Positions 18,674-27,300 of a stretch of 64,000 nt of DNA are shown here, piece by piece; the first letter of the stretch is position 1, and each line of letters begins with the position of its first letter. The notes under the pieces were generated by a model. It had not been told where the DNA came from. It made no database searches and worked only from the letters and a program-made list of their open reading frames with translations. Position numbers and translations under genes: made by a program. Origin of the DNA: Microvirga ossetica (lineage in GTDB: Bacteria > Pseudomonadota > Alphaproteobacteria > Rhizobiales > Beijerinckiaceae). The stretch lies in contig NZ_CP016616.1 of assembly GCF_002741015.1 (NCBI RefSeq), forward strand, positions 1-64,000. The letters are read 5' to 3'.

Positions 18674-19004
18674 GCCTCCTATGCCGCCTCGTGCCCCTGT
18701 GCCTGACCTGCCGACCCATATGCCGGTCGCGCGTAGCGGCCTGAGCCGGTCGTGCAGGAACGCCCACGATGGACCGGTCCTGCGCCCGTCCCCGGAGGCG
18801 ACGGTCGCCCCGGAAGACGCTCTGTCCTGACAAACTAAAGGCCCGGAGTTCGCTGCTCCGGGCCCTTGTCAGCCTTCAACCGTGATCCGGGAGCCGCCAC
18901 GCGACCGGTTGGGATGAAAGCCTCACACGTCTCACGAGGACCCTGGCATTCTACCTGACCGTGATGCGCGCGAGAACTCCGGGGTCTCACGACGAGGAGA
19001 TCCC
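18674..19004. other. Intergenic region with hairpin and possible tiny frame
   Basis: A 49-codon frame (ATG at 18681, stop at 18830) lies between the alpA-like gene and a hairpin, but has no ribosome-binding site and no recognisable domain. The rest shows nothing beyond the hairpin at 18840-18864 and the GACGAGGAG ribosome-binding site of the following small gene. Confidence 0.35.
18840..18864 (+). terminator. Strong GC hairpin, possible terminator
   Basis: GGCCCGGAG (18840-18848) pairs perfectly with CTCCGGGCC (18856-18864) over a 7-base loop. It is preceded by AAA and followed by CTTGTC, so it lacks a good T-run. It may terminate or attenuate the alpA-like transcript. Confidence 0.4.
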
Positions 19005-19136
19005 ATGCCGCACGAACGCACCGTGCACTTCCCCGCCTTCAAGGCCGCCGTCCTGAAGTTGCTGCGCGAGGCGGTCCATATCGCTTCCAACGCACCCGAG
19101 ATGCGACTCGTCGGACCTCATGGGGAGCGGCTGTGA
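19005..19136 (+). CDS. Small hypothetical protein (43 aa)
   Basis: A short frame, MPHERTVHFPAFKAAVLKL to HGERL, with a clear AGGAGA ribosome-binding site 6 bases before its ATG. Its TGA overlaps the ATG of the next small gene (TGATG), so the chain 19005-19136, 19136-19342, primase, helicase looks like one translationally coupled operon. No domain is recognised; the middle could form one amphipathic helix (AFKAAVLKLLREAVHIA). The coupling is the main support that it is real. Confidence 0.55.
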   Translation: MPHERTVHFPAFKAAVLKLLREAVHIASNAPEMRLVGPHGERL

Positions 19137-19342
19137 TGGGCAGATCCCGCCGCCGATCAGCAGGGCCTCCTGTCTCTGAGGCGATGCTGACGGCTATCGA
19201 GCGCGCCGATCCGGGATGGACCGCGCGCACCCTGAAGCGCATCTGTGGGGAACCGCACAACGGCAGCAGCAGCGCAGCCGATTTCGCGAGGCTAATCGAG
19301 CACGAGTACCGCAGGGTCGCACCGCGTGGGGAGCGCCCATGA
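19136..19342 (+). CDS. Small hypothetical protein (68 aa)
   Basis: A basic 68-residue protein (MGRSRRRSAGPPVSEAMLTAIE...) with two predicted helices and no recognised family. It begins within the stop of the 43-codon gene (TGATG) and its own stop overlaps the primase ATG (ATGA). This tight coupling on both sides suggests a function in element replication or its control, but that is only inferred from position. A GTG one codon upstream is an alternative start. Confidence 0.6.
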   Translation: MGRSRRRSAGPPVSEAMLTAIERADPGWTARTLKRICGEPHNGSSSAADFARLIEHEYRRVAPRGERP

Positions 19343-20358
19343 GCGACACCCGGCCCTCCATCGATTTCGCGGCCATCGCTCGATCCTGCCTGGATCGGGG
19401 CGAGCGGCTGGTGCGCTCATGGCTGCCTGGCGGACGCCGCGAGGGCCACGAGTGGGTGGCGCGCAATCCGGTCAGGGCCGACCGCAAGGCGGGCTCGTTC
19501 AAGGTCAACCTGCGCACCGGCAAGTGGTCCGAATTCGCGACCGGCGACAAGGGCGGCGATCTTGTCAGCCTGTACGCCTACCTGCACGGCCTGTCGCAGG
19601 TAAATGCGGCGCGCGACCTTGCCGCCAAGCAGGGACCGGAGACGCGCACCAGGGCGCGGATGCCAAAGCCCGCACAATCACCGGTCCCGGTGCATGCCAG
19701 CAGGCCGGAGGACGGAAGTTCGGCTTTCGCCCAAACCTTGTGGACCGAGGGCGTCGATTCCAAGAGCACGCTGGCCGAGGCGTACCTCACCAGCCGGGGC
19801 CATTCCCTCATCGACGACATGCGGCTGCGGCTCGTCCGCTTTCACCCTGCCTGCCCCTTCGGCAAGGACGGGGACGGCCGCACGATCCGCGTACCCGCCC
19901 TACTGATCGCGTTCCGGCCGCCGCGCGGCGATTCCGGCGAGCGCGAGCCGCCGCAGGCCATCCACCGCGTGGGCTTGCGGCCTGACGGCTCGAAGATCGG
20001 CAAGATGATGCTCGGGCCGGTCGGCGGGCTCGTGATGATGGTCTCTCCGGACGAAACGGTCGGGGACGGCCTATTCGTGACCGAGGGGTTCGAGGATGCG
20101 CTCGCCGCAAGGGCACTCGGCCTGCGCCCGGTCTGGGCCCTCGGCAGCACCAGCGGCCTTGTCAGTCTGGATGTACTGCCGGGCATCACATCCCTGACGG
20201 TTCTCGCTGACCGCGACCCGAACGGGGCCGGTGTCGAGGCGGCCCGCGCCTGCCGGGCGCGATGGCAGTCCGAGGGCTGCGAAGTCCGCATCATCCCACC
20301 AGCCGAGGGCGCGAAAGACTGGTGCGACGTGTTCGTGAAAAGAGGCCCCCATGCGTGA
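19339..20358 (+). CDS. TOPRIM-domain primase
   Basis: This 339-residue protein resembles primases of phages and integrated elements. The N-terminal part (EWVARNPVRADRKAGSFKVN...GDKGGDLVSLYAYLHG) is the region that precedes TOPRIM domains in such primases, although zinc-binding cysteines are missing here. The C-terminal TOPRIM domain has the catalytic Glu E249 (TEGFEDALA) and the D-x-D pair D291/D293 (LADRDPNGAG). It would synthesise RNA primers for replication of the island after excision. The ATG overlaps the preceding stop and the next gene begins inside its last codons, so both are co-translated with the helicase. Confidence 0.87.
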   Translation: MSDTRPSIDFAAIARSCLDRGERLVRSWLPGGRREGHEWVARNPVRADRKAGSFKVNLRTGKWSEFATGDKGGDLVSLYAYLHGLSQVNAARDLAAKQGPETRTRARMPKPAQSPVPVHASRPEDGSSAFAQTLWTEGVDSKSTLAEAYLTSRGHSLIDDMRLRLVRFHPACPFGKDGDGRTIRVPALLIAFRPPRGDSGEREPPQAIHRVGLRPDGSKIGKMMLGPVGGLVMMVSPDETVGDGLFVTEGFEDALAARALGLRPVWALGSTSGLVSLDVLPGITSLTVLADRDPNGAGVEAARACRARWQSEGCEVRIIPPAEGAKDWCDVFVKRGPHA

Positions 20359-21892
20359 GGCGCCATCCCCTGACGAAATCCTCAAACAATACGGCGATCC
20401 GGTCGCGGACGAGCCGCCGCCGGGCGCGGCATCCGGCGAGTTCGAACAGGCGGCGCAGGTGATCGAGCGTCTGGCGAGCCTGCCGCCGCTCGAATACGAG
20501 CGCGAGCGCAAGGCGGCGGCCAAGCGGCTCGGGTTGCCGGTCGCGGCGCTCGACAGGTTCGTCAAGGCAGAGCAGCGGAAGCGACGGAAGGGTGCTGGGG
20601 CGCGTGACGAGGGCGCATTTTCCGGAGATCTTGCACTGAGCGACTTCGTCGCTCTGATGCCCCTCGGCAGGTTCATCTTCAAACCGACCGGCGCTGTCTG
20701 GCCCGCGCAGAGCGTCGACAGCCGCGTCCCGCCGATCGACCCCGACGGGGTCGAGCCGATGGCCGCGAGCGCCTGGCTGTCCCGCAATGCCGCCGTCGAG
20801 CAGATGACCTGGGCTCCCGGCGAGGAGCAGCTTATCCATGATCGCCTCGTGTCGGATGGCGGATGGATCGCGCGTCCCGGCTGCACCGCGTTCAACCTCT
20901 ACCGGCCACCGGTCATCGCGCCCAGCACAGAGAACCCCGCGCCCTGGCTGGAGCACGTGCGGGCGATCTACCTGGACGAGTTCGACCACATCGTCGGCTG
21001 GTGCGCCCACCGCGTGCAGCGGCCGCAGGAGAAGATCAACCATGCCCTTGTGCTCGGCGGTCGGCAGGGGATCGGCAAGGACACCATCCTCGAACCCATC
21101 AAGTCCGCCGTCGGTCCGTGGAACTTCATGGAGGTGTCACCGACCCAGGTCATCGGCAGATTCAACGGGCATTTGAAATCCGTCGTGCTGCGCGTCAGTG
21201 AGGCGCGCGACCTCGGCGATGTCGACCGCTTCGCCTTCTACGAGCACATGAAGGCCGTCATAGCAGCCCCGCCCGACGTGCAGCGCGTCGATGAGAAGTT
21301 CCTGCCGGAATACGGCATCCCGAACGTCTGCGGCGTCGTCATCACCACGAACAACAAGGTCGGCGGCCTCTATCTGCCCGAGGACGACCGCCGCCATTTC
21401 ATCGCCTGGAGCGGCCGCACCAAGGACGATTTCGCTGCCGCTTACTGGAGCGGGCTCTATGACTGGCTCGACCGCCAGGGCGGCCGGGAGGCCGTCGCGG
21501 GCTTCCTTCACCGGTATGACCTTTCGGGGTTCGACCCCAAGGCCCCGCCGCCGCACACACCGGCCTTCTACGAGATCGCCTCCGCGTCCAGGGCATCCGA
21601 GGACGACGAGATGGCCGACACGCTCGATGCGCTGGGGTGGCCCAAGGCGGTGACGGTCGCCGACATCAAGCAGGGCGCGTCCGCCGAATTCCGTCTCTGG
21701 CTGGATGACCGGAAGAACCGCAAGGCCATCGCCTACCGCCTGGAGACCAACGGCTACACCCTCGTCCGTAACCCGCATCAGAAAGAGGGGCGGTGGAAGG
21801 TCGGCGGCAGAAACACGGCGATCTATGCGAGCGATAAACTCACCGACCGCGAGCGGCGGGACGCTGCCGAGCGGCTGGCGAACTGGGCGTAG
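20351..21892 (+). CDS. Phage/plasmid-type replicative helicase (DUF5906/D5-like)
   Basis: This 513-residue ATPase has a Walker A motif GGRQGIGKDT with K243, the downstream block NFMEVSPTQVIGRFNGHLKSVVLRVSE and the sensor-like GVVITTNNKVGGLYLPEDDRRHF. These are typical of superfamily 3-like helicases fused or paired with primases in satellites. The N-terminal 110 residues are charged and coiled (EYERERKAAAKRLGL) and may bind the primase. It overlaps the primase stop by 8 bases. Together they could form an autonomous initiation module that uses the origin-like region immediately downstream. Confidence 0.87.
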   Translation: MREAPSPDEILKQYGDPVADEPPPGAASGEFEQAAQVIERLASLPPLEYERERKAAAKRLGLPVAALDRFVKAEQRKRRKGAGARDEGAFSGDLALSDFVALMPLGRFIFKPTGAVWPAQSVDSRVPPIDPDGVEPMAASAWLSRNAAVEQMTWAPGEEQLIHDRLVSDGGWIARPGCTAFNLYRPPVIAPSTENPAPWLEHVRAIYLDEFDHIVGWCAHRVQRPQEKINHALVLGGRQGIGKDTILEPIKSAVGPWNFMEVSPTQVIGRFNGHLKSVVLRVSEARDLGDVDRFAFYEHMKAVIAAPPDVQRVDEKFLPEYGIPNVCGVVITTNNKVGGLYLPEDDRRHFIAWSGRTKDDFAAAYWSGLYDWLDRQGGREAVAGFLHRYDLSGFDPKAPPPHTPAFYEIASASRASEDDEMADTLDALGWPKAVTVADIKQGASAEFRLWLDDRKNRKAIAYRLETNGYTLVRNPHQKEGRWKVGGRNTAIYASDKLTDRERRDAAERLANWA

Positions 21893-21994
21893 CCGAGGAT
21901 CACGGACGGCCGCTGCCGAACCATCTCAAAGCCTTGCGCCGCAAGGCTTTGAGGACACCGGGACAGGCGCTTTCGCAACCCGCCCGTCCGTGGT

Positions 21995-22134
21995 GTCCGT
22001 GATCGCCTATTTACCCCAGCAAAAAACCTATTTTACCCCCTCACGCGCGTCAGGCTTTGCGGTGTTTATGGCGATCGGGTGATTGGCCGGGGGAATCAGA
22101 GGTTTTTTGCTGGGGGGAATGGAAAATCACGGAC
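21995..22134. other. Candidate replication origin (large inverted repeat)
   Basis: The arms CCCCAGCAAAAAACCT (22014-22029) and AGGTTTTTTGCTGGGG (22100-22115) are a perfect 16-base inverted repeat. Outside them GTCCGTGAT (21995-22003) and ATCACGGAC (22126-22134) form a second, nested inverted pair. The 70-base interior includes an AT-rich strand and a CACGCGCGTCAGGC patch. Further ATCACGGAC-like copies lie at 21899 and 22135-22157. Position directly after primase and helicase fits an origin, but function is inferred. Confidence 0.5.
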
Positions 22135-22442
22135 ATCACGGATTCACGGACGGGAGAGCGTCCGCTCATGCCCCTCTCCGGGCCTCCAACCTGCCCCAAA
22201 AAGGACTCCGGCCCCTGACCGGCCCGGTCAGGCTCGGCCCCAGGCACCCGATGCCTCCTGGGATGCCCGCCAGTTCCTCTTCCGAGCCCGCTGGCGGCGA
22301 TCCGAGGCTTGAGGGGAGCGGGGACCGGACAGGGCCCCTTAGCCGTCGGGCAGCCTGTTTGACGCGATCCGACCAGTCGCCTCCGGGCATCATGCATGGT
22401 GATCCATCGTCACAAGGACATCGTGCCCCTGTGAAGACAATC

Positions 22443-22467
22443 CCCCCACGAGAATTTCTCGCGGGGG
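22443..22467. repeat. Palindrome 1 (CCCC-CGAGAA-TTCTCG-GGGG type)
   Basis: A 25-base inverted repeat with one mismatch, followed by GAGACGCC. It is nearly the same as the palindrome exactly 72 bases downstream, including the GAGACGCC tail, so the pair is a direct repeat of palindromes. Confidence 0.6.
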
Positions 22468-22514
22468 AGACGCCGTCACCCTGTTTCAAGCCGGAAGGGT
22501 CAGAGGGAACCCTC

Positions 22515-22541
22515 CTCCCCGCGAGAAATTCTCGCGGGGAG
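22515..22541. repeat. Palindrome 2 (CCCCGCGAGAA-TTCTCGCGGGG type)
   Basis: A perfect 27-base inverted repeat centred on 22528, followed by GAGACGCC as in the first copy. It lies about 75 bases before the start of the next gene, so it could be an operator, a terminator for rightward transcripts or a mobile palindromic element. Confidence 0.6.
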
Positions 22542-22614
22542 ACGCCTCTCCCGCACAGTCCGGGGCTGGTGCTATCGTGCCTGGCAAGGCCGTGGACACG
22601 AGGAGAGACCATCC

Positions 22615-22899
22615 GTGGCGGACAGTGTGCGGCAGGGCCTGATCCTGCGCGGTGAGGGAGGCCGCTTCCTGCCCGGCTCCGCCAGCCGTGGCCGCCCGAA
22701 GGGGTCGCGCAGCCGCCTCGCCCGAGCCTTCGTCGACGATGCCTATGCCGTCTGGCAGGAGCACGGAAAGGCCGCCCTGGAGACCCTCGCCAGGGAAGAT
22801 CCCGGCATGTTTGTCCGCATCATGGCGGGCATCACCCTGCACTCCCTTTCGCGCGCCAAGCCCACCGTGCCCGACGAGGGCGAGGACGGCGGCCCTTGA
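22615..22899 (+). CDS. Small phage-like protein (DUF5681-like)
   Basis: This 94-residue protein has the RFLPGSASRGRPKGSRSRL motif near its N-terminus, resembling the KPGQSGNPKGRP signature of DUF5681 proteins found beside phage terminase genes. A helical part follows (LARAFVDDAYAVWQEHGKAALETLAREDPGMFVRIMAG). The GTG start has an AGGAGAG ribosome-binding site. Related proteins may be small terminase or packaging-associated factors, which would fit a satellite that redirects helper-phage packaging, but the family's role is unproven. It is convergent with the next two minus-strand genes. Confidence 0.65.
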   Translation: MADSVRQGLILRGEGGRFLPGSASRGRPKGSRSRLARAFVDDAYAVWQEHGKAALETLAREDPGMFVRIMAGITLHSLSRAKPTVPDEGEDGGP

Positions 22900-22941
22900 A
22901 GGAGCCGCTCACGCCCAGAATCGGCCACCCGCATGAGTGCC

Positions 22942-23715
22942 TCAGGGGGCCTCGTCCTGCCCCTGGGCTAAAGGCCCCTGATGCATGAGCCAGAGACGGC
23001 CTGCGAGCAGCCTCATGCGCGGGCTCTTGTGGCCATGGAAGGTAGCCAGCAATCGCTCCAGGAGGCGTTCACGCACGAAGGCCCTCAGATCCTCGCCGCA
23101 TTCCGCGCAGGGATCGCGCTCCGAGAGCCGGATCACGTCGCCCCATTCGGCGGCGGTGACCTGCAGCAGCAGGGCGCAGGCGTCGATCTCGGCGAGGCTC
23201 CAGGGACGCAGCGGCGACCGATCCGGCAAAGTCCCGCCGCGCGACATTGCTCCGACCATCGCCCCCTCGCGCGGCACCGAACGCAGCACCGTGCCGGTGG
23301 CGGTCATCCGCGTGCCGGGGTGAGGCACGCCCTTCTTCCCGGCCTTCCCAGGCTTTTTCCCGAGCAGGCGCTGCAGCAGGGTCGAGGCCGACCAGGCCCG
23401 GCTTCCGCGCCGCATGGGCTCGCGGCCTGACATGGCCCAATCCTGGCCGGTGAGGGCCAGGAACGTGACGGGATCGGCGCGCGGATTGTCGATCACGTTG
23501 ACGAGGCAGCGGCTGTGGATGCGGTCGCGCTCCTCCAGCAACAGCAGGCCGTGCCGAGCCAGGAGTTCGGAATGGTCGATGCCGAGGCGGTGGGCGACGA
23601 AGGCGAGCGGCACGAGGCCGGTGGCCGCAATCAGCAAAAGGTCGGGATCGAGGGGAGCCCGGCCGTCATAAGGGCCGTCAAAGGGGCGGGATGCAGGGTC
23701 GGACATGGCTGTCAT
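22942..23715 (-). CDS. Hypothetical protein with HTH-like N-terminus
   Basis: This 257-residue protein is not recognised. Residues 25-60 (LLLIAATGLVPLAFVAHRLGIDHSELLARHGL) could be a helix-turn-helix of the kind seen in small terminase-like proteins. A C-terminal pair of cysteines (DPCAECGED) might bind metal, and the middle is basic. AAGGAGG precedes its ATG, which overlaps the stop of the upstream minus-strand gene (ATGA), so the two are translated together. The partnership with a terminase-like helix-turn-helix protein suggests a DNA-binding or packaging role. Confidence 0.6.
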   Translation of the reverse strand: MTAMSDPASRPFDGPYDGRAPLDPDLLLIAATGLVPLAFVAHRLGIDHSELLARHGLLLLEERDRIHSRCLVNVIDNPRADPVTFLALTGQDWAMSGREPMRRGSRAWSASTLLQRLLGKKPGKAGKKGVPHPGTRMTATGTVLRSVPREGAMVGAMSRGGTLPDRSPLRPWSLAEIDACALLLQVTAAEWGDVIRLSERDPCAECGEDLRAFVRERLLERLLATFHGHKSPRMRLLAGRLWLMHQGPLAQGQDEAP

Positions 23716-24164
23716 GAGCGGTCCTCCTTCGGGGAGGCCGTGCCCTTCGCGGCGGCCATGTCGCGCTCCAGGCGTTCGATCTCGCGGTTGATCGTCTCGA
23801 GATCCATGTCGTCGATGTTGCCGGTGCTGATGGCGGGCTCGACGGCGGGCTCACGCCAGTTTTTGACGCGCGGTGCGAGCAGCGCCTGGTTGGCTCTCAA
23901 GCTGACGCCGAGGTCGTGCTTCTGAGAGGCGAGCCACAGCATGTTGTTCGAGGCTTCGATCAGGGCGAGGTCGGCTCCGTTGTCGATCTCGTCGCGGTAA
24001 TGCCGCTCCAGATCGGCGCGGGTGAGGCCGAGAATGGCGGCGACGCGGTCGAGGGAGAGGCCGTTGAGCATGCCTAAGACGACGATGCGGCGGGTGTCGG
24101 CGGTCGGCTCGTGCGGATCGCGTCCGTTGCCGCCGGACACGACGGTGAGGGCTCGTCGGGGCAT
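23712..24164 (-). CDS. Phage-type helix-turn-helix protein (small terminase-like)
   Basis: This 150-residue protein carries a clear helix-turn-helix (TADTRRIVVLGMLNGLSLDRVAAILGLTRADLERHYRDEIDNG). A helical region follows (LIEASNNMLWLASQKHDLGVSLRANQALLAPRVKNW) and a charged coiled tail (DLETINREIERLERDMAAAKG). The same layout occurs in small phage proteins annotated as HTH or small terminase-like. I chose ATG at 24164 because AGGAGG lies just upstream; longer in-frame extensions lack this. It is divergent from the SIR2 gene and may define the left edge of the defence cargo. Confidence 0.7.
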   Translation of the reverse strand: MPRRALTVVSGGNGRDPHEPTADTRRIVVLGMLNGLSLDRVAAILGLTRADLERHYRDEIDNGADLALIEASNNMLWLASQKHDLGVSLRANQALLAPRVKNWREPAVEPAISTGNIDDMDLETINREIERLERDMAAAKGTASPKEDRS

Positions 24165-24350
24165 GAACACCTCCTCGGGACGACTGTCGCGATGGGAGCG
24201 AGCATAGCACCGCATCGAGTCGATGGGGGAAAGCTGCCGGAATGGCGTGACACTGTGGATGAGGATGTCCTCGCTCATATCGTCTCACGCGGTTGCGAGT
24301 TAGAACGATGCTCAGCCATCCAGCAAGCCGCAACCTCGATCCGTCCTGAC

Positions 24351-27300
24351 ATGAAATTTTGTTCCAATGGACCAGACGTCCCGGATGAACTCCTCGTCGC
24401 GCGCGATGCTGGCGACGTCATCCTCTTCTGCGGAGCCGGTGTCAGTCAGCAGAACGCAAAACTTCCAAATTTCCCCATGTTGGCGGGCAGGGTCATTCAA
24501 AGCCTGGGCGCGGCACGGGACAGTCGCGCCCGTGCCCTGCTGAAACAGGTGTCGGGCCTCACGCAGATGCCCGACATTGGGGGCATCGTGGCAACCGACC
24601 GGGTGTTTGGGCTGCTTGAGCAGGAGTTCGACGTGTCCGACGTTCGTGCGGCCGTTGCGGAAGCCATCACGCCCGGCTCTGATGCCAAGCTCGATGCCCA
24701 CCGCATTTTGATTGATCTTGCCACGACGCGCAGCGTCACCCGCTTGGTGACGACAAACTTCGATCTCCTGTTTGAGGCTTGCGACCCTGGCCTAGCCAGT
24801 GCCGGGCCGCCAAACCTGCCCGATCCCCACAGTGATCGTGACTTCCATGGCATCGTGCACCTGCATGGCCGCGTCGATGCTAACTACCGGGCCGCGCGGG
24901 ACGAAGAGTTCGTCGTCTCAAGCGCCGACTTCGGCCGGGCCTACCTCTCAGTGGGTTGGGCCACGCGATTCATCCAAAGGCTCCTGTCGCGGTATCAGAT
25001 CCTTTTCGTCGGCTACACAGCAGAGGATCCGCCCGTACAGTACCTCCTTGAGGGGTTGAACCTTAGCGCAGGCACTCGCAACAGGCTCTACGCCTTCCAG
25101 AGCGGCGAGCAACGCTCCGCCGTCGCTCTCTGGGAACATCGGGGCGTTCAGGCCATCCCTTTCGACGCCAGCCAAGACTTCGCGCCACTATGGGATACGC
25201 TCGGAGCCTGGGCAGAGCGGGCACGTGACCCTCGAATGTGGCATGAAACGGTGCTGTCCCGGGCTTCAGCCGGTCCCCAACACCTTACGCCGCATGAACG
25301 CGGGCAAGTCGCCCATTTACTCTCAACCCCTGAAGGGGCTCGCCGTCTGACGACGGCGGCTCATCCGCTCTGCGCGCAATGGATTCTTGTCGCCGATCCG
25401 GCCCAAAGATACGCCAACCCGGAGCGGAGCGGCTCGGAAGATGAAAATCTGACATCCTTCGACCCATTCAATGCTCTTGGCCTCGATAGCGATCCTTCAC
25501 CTCAGCCTGTCGACCCTGAAGTCATCTTTAAGAAGCGAGACGTCCCTTCGGAGGCACTCGACGTTCTGGTGCCGAACCTCCTAGACCGAGAGCAGGGGCT
25601 CCATCGCTTTCGGTACGGGATACGCGGATCTTCCACTCACTTCGACGCGGACCTTCCGCCTCGTTTGCTCGCCCTTGGAACGTGGGTGCGCCAAACAGCG
25701 CACGAACCTGTCGCATTATGGTGGGCCGCCCAGCAGCCTGGGTTACACCCCGCGATCACGCGGGACATCGAATGGCGCTTGCTCCGTGAAGCTCAACGCT
25801 TCCCCGATGCAATCCGGCGCGGATGGCGACTGCTTTTTGCTGCGTGGCGCGATCAACGTGTCGACCCGATGATGCGGTGGTATGACATCGAACAAAGAGG
25901 CGAGCAGGAGGGTTGGACCCACTTTCTCGTCCGTGAACTTGTCCACATGTACCGTCCCAAGCTGATCGTGGGTCCTGCCTCCAGCCTCGCGCATCCTCTT
26001 CTCTGGGCAAGCGAGGGGCTGCCTGATGACGTCATTCACGCCCACATTGACTATCCACGACCGCACAAGGGCGTCTCCGTGCCGGATGAGTTCTTGCCCT
26101 ATGCGGTAGAGTGCTTTCGAGCCAACCTCGATCTTGCGCTTGCACTGGAGCGTGACATCGGCAGCTCCGATTGGGTCTACCTTTCGCCGAGTCGTGGGCC
26201 AGAGGGAAGTTCCGAGACGACGGGCTCGGATTATGGCCTGACAGGTCTCGTTGCCCGTTTTCAGAAACTCGTGACCAACCTCGCGAGCGTAAACCGCGAG
26301 GCGGCTCTCAGTCAGATTCTTTCGTGGCCGACGCAGGACGATTTCGTTTTTGCGCGCTTGCGGATCTGGGCAGCAGGCACCGGACTCCTGAATGCACGCG
26401 AAGCTGGAGCGGTGTTTCTGACACTTTCTGAGCAGGCGTTCTGGGGCTTCGCGCACCAACGTGACCTGCTGTACGCGCTGAAGGATCGCTGGTTGGAACT
26501 TAACCCGGAAGACCGCGCGGCGTTAGAACGCCGACTCCTGACAGGGTCGCGTCCTCGTCCTGAGGACGTTAAAATAAGTGAAGAAGCGAGAACACACGCC
26601 CGGCTGGACCGACTGCACTGGTTGTCGTCCCATGGTGTGACGTTTAGCTTTGACATCAGTGAGACCCTGCGTGCACTCGGCGCGGCCGCCCCGAAATGGA
26701 CGCCCGATAGCGGTGACACGGCGGCCGATTGGCATGAGTCGGAGGTCTACTCGGTTCCGACGGATAGCAGCCCGGGCCCGCTCGTTGAGACTCCAGTGCC
26801 GGACATTCTCCGTCTCGCGAAGGCCCTTGGGGGCTTCGATCTTGCCGCACGAACGGAACGTGATCCGTTTCGCGGCCTCGCTGAGCACAAGCCATCACGT
26901 GCTCTCGGGGCTCTAACACACGCGGCACGGTCTGGCGATGCACCACGATGGGCTTGGTCTGCGTTTCTGCGCACCGAAAGCCGAACCCGTGATCGAGTTC
27001 GGATGATCGGGGCGATTGCGGAACGTCTGATCAGGTTGCCCCCCGACAAGCTTGAGGACATTGCCTATCCGGTTTCCGAATGGATGAAGGCGATTGCGGA
27101 GCGGTTTTTCAGCGATGCGGCAGGTGTGCTTCCGAGTCTATGGGAAAGCTTGATGGCCGCGCTTCGCACCTCCGGTACCGAGCCACGTCTCCGCGATGAT
27201 CGCTCATGGGCAAACGATGCCCTGAGCGCACCGGTTGGAAAACTATATGACTTTCTGGGCAAGGACCCTGTTAAAGACAATCTTGTGGTGGGTGGTGGCC

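Larger units (their letters stand above)
21893..22614. other. Long non-coding region with nested inverted repeats and palindromes
   Basis: About 720 bases without a supported gene between helicase and the next small gene. It holds several ATCACGGAC-type repeats in both orientations, a long inverted repeat (21995-22134) with an AT-rich centre, and two near-identical palindromes 72 bases apart (22443-22467, 22515-22541). The left half looks like a replication origin and the right half like an operator or terminator array. Confidence 0.5.

Noticed and set aside
24111..24350. N-terminal extension of the SIR2 protein
   Set aside because: The extra 80 residues overlap the divergent HTH gene and have no domain; the SIR2 fold starts shortly after the ATG at 24351.
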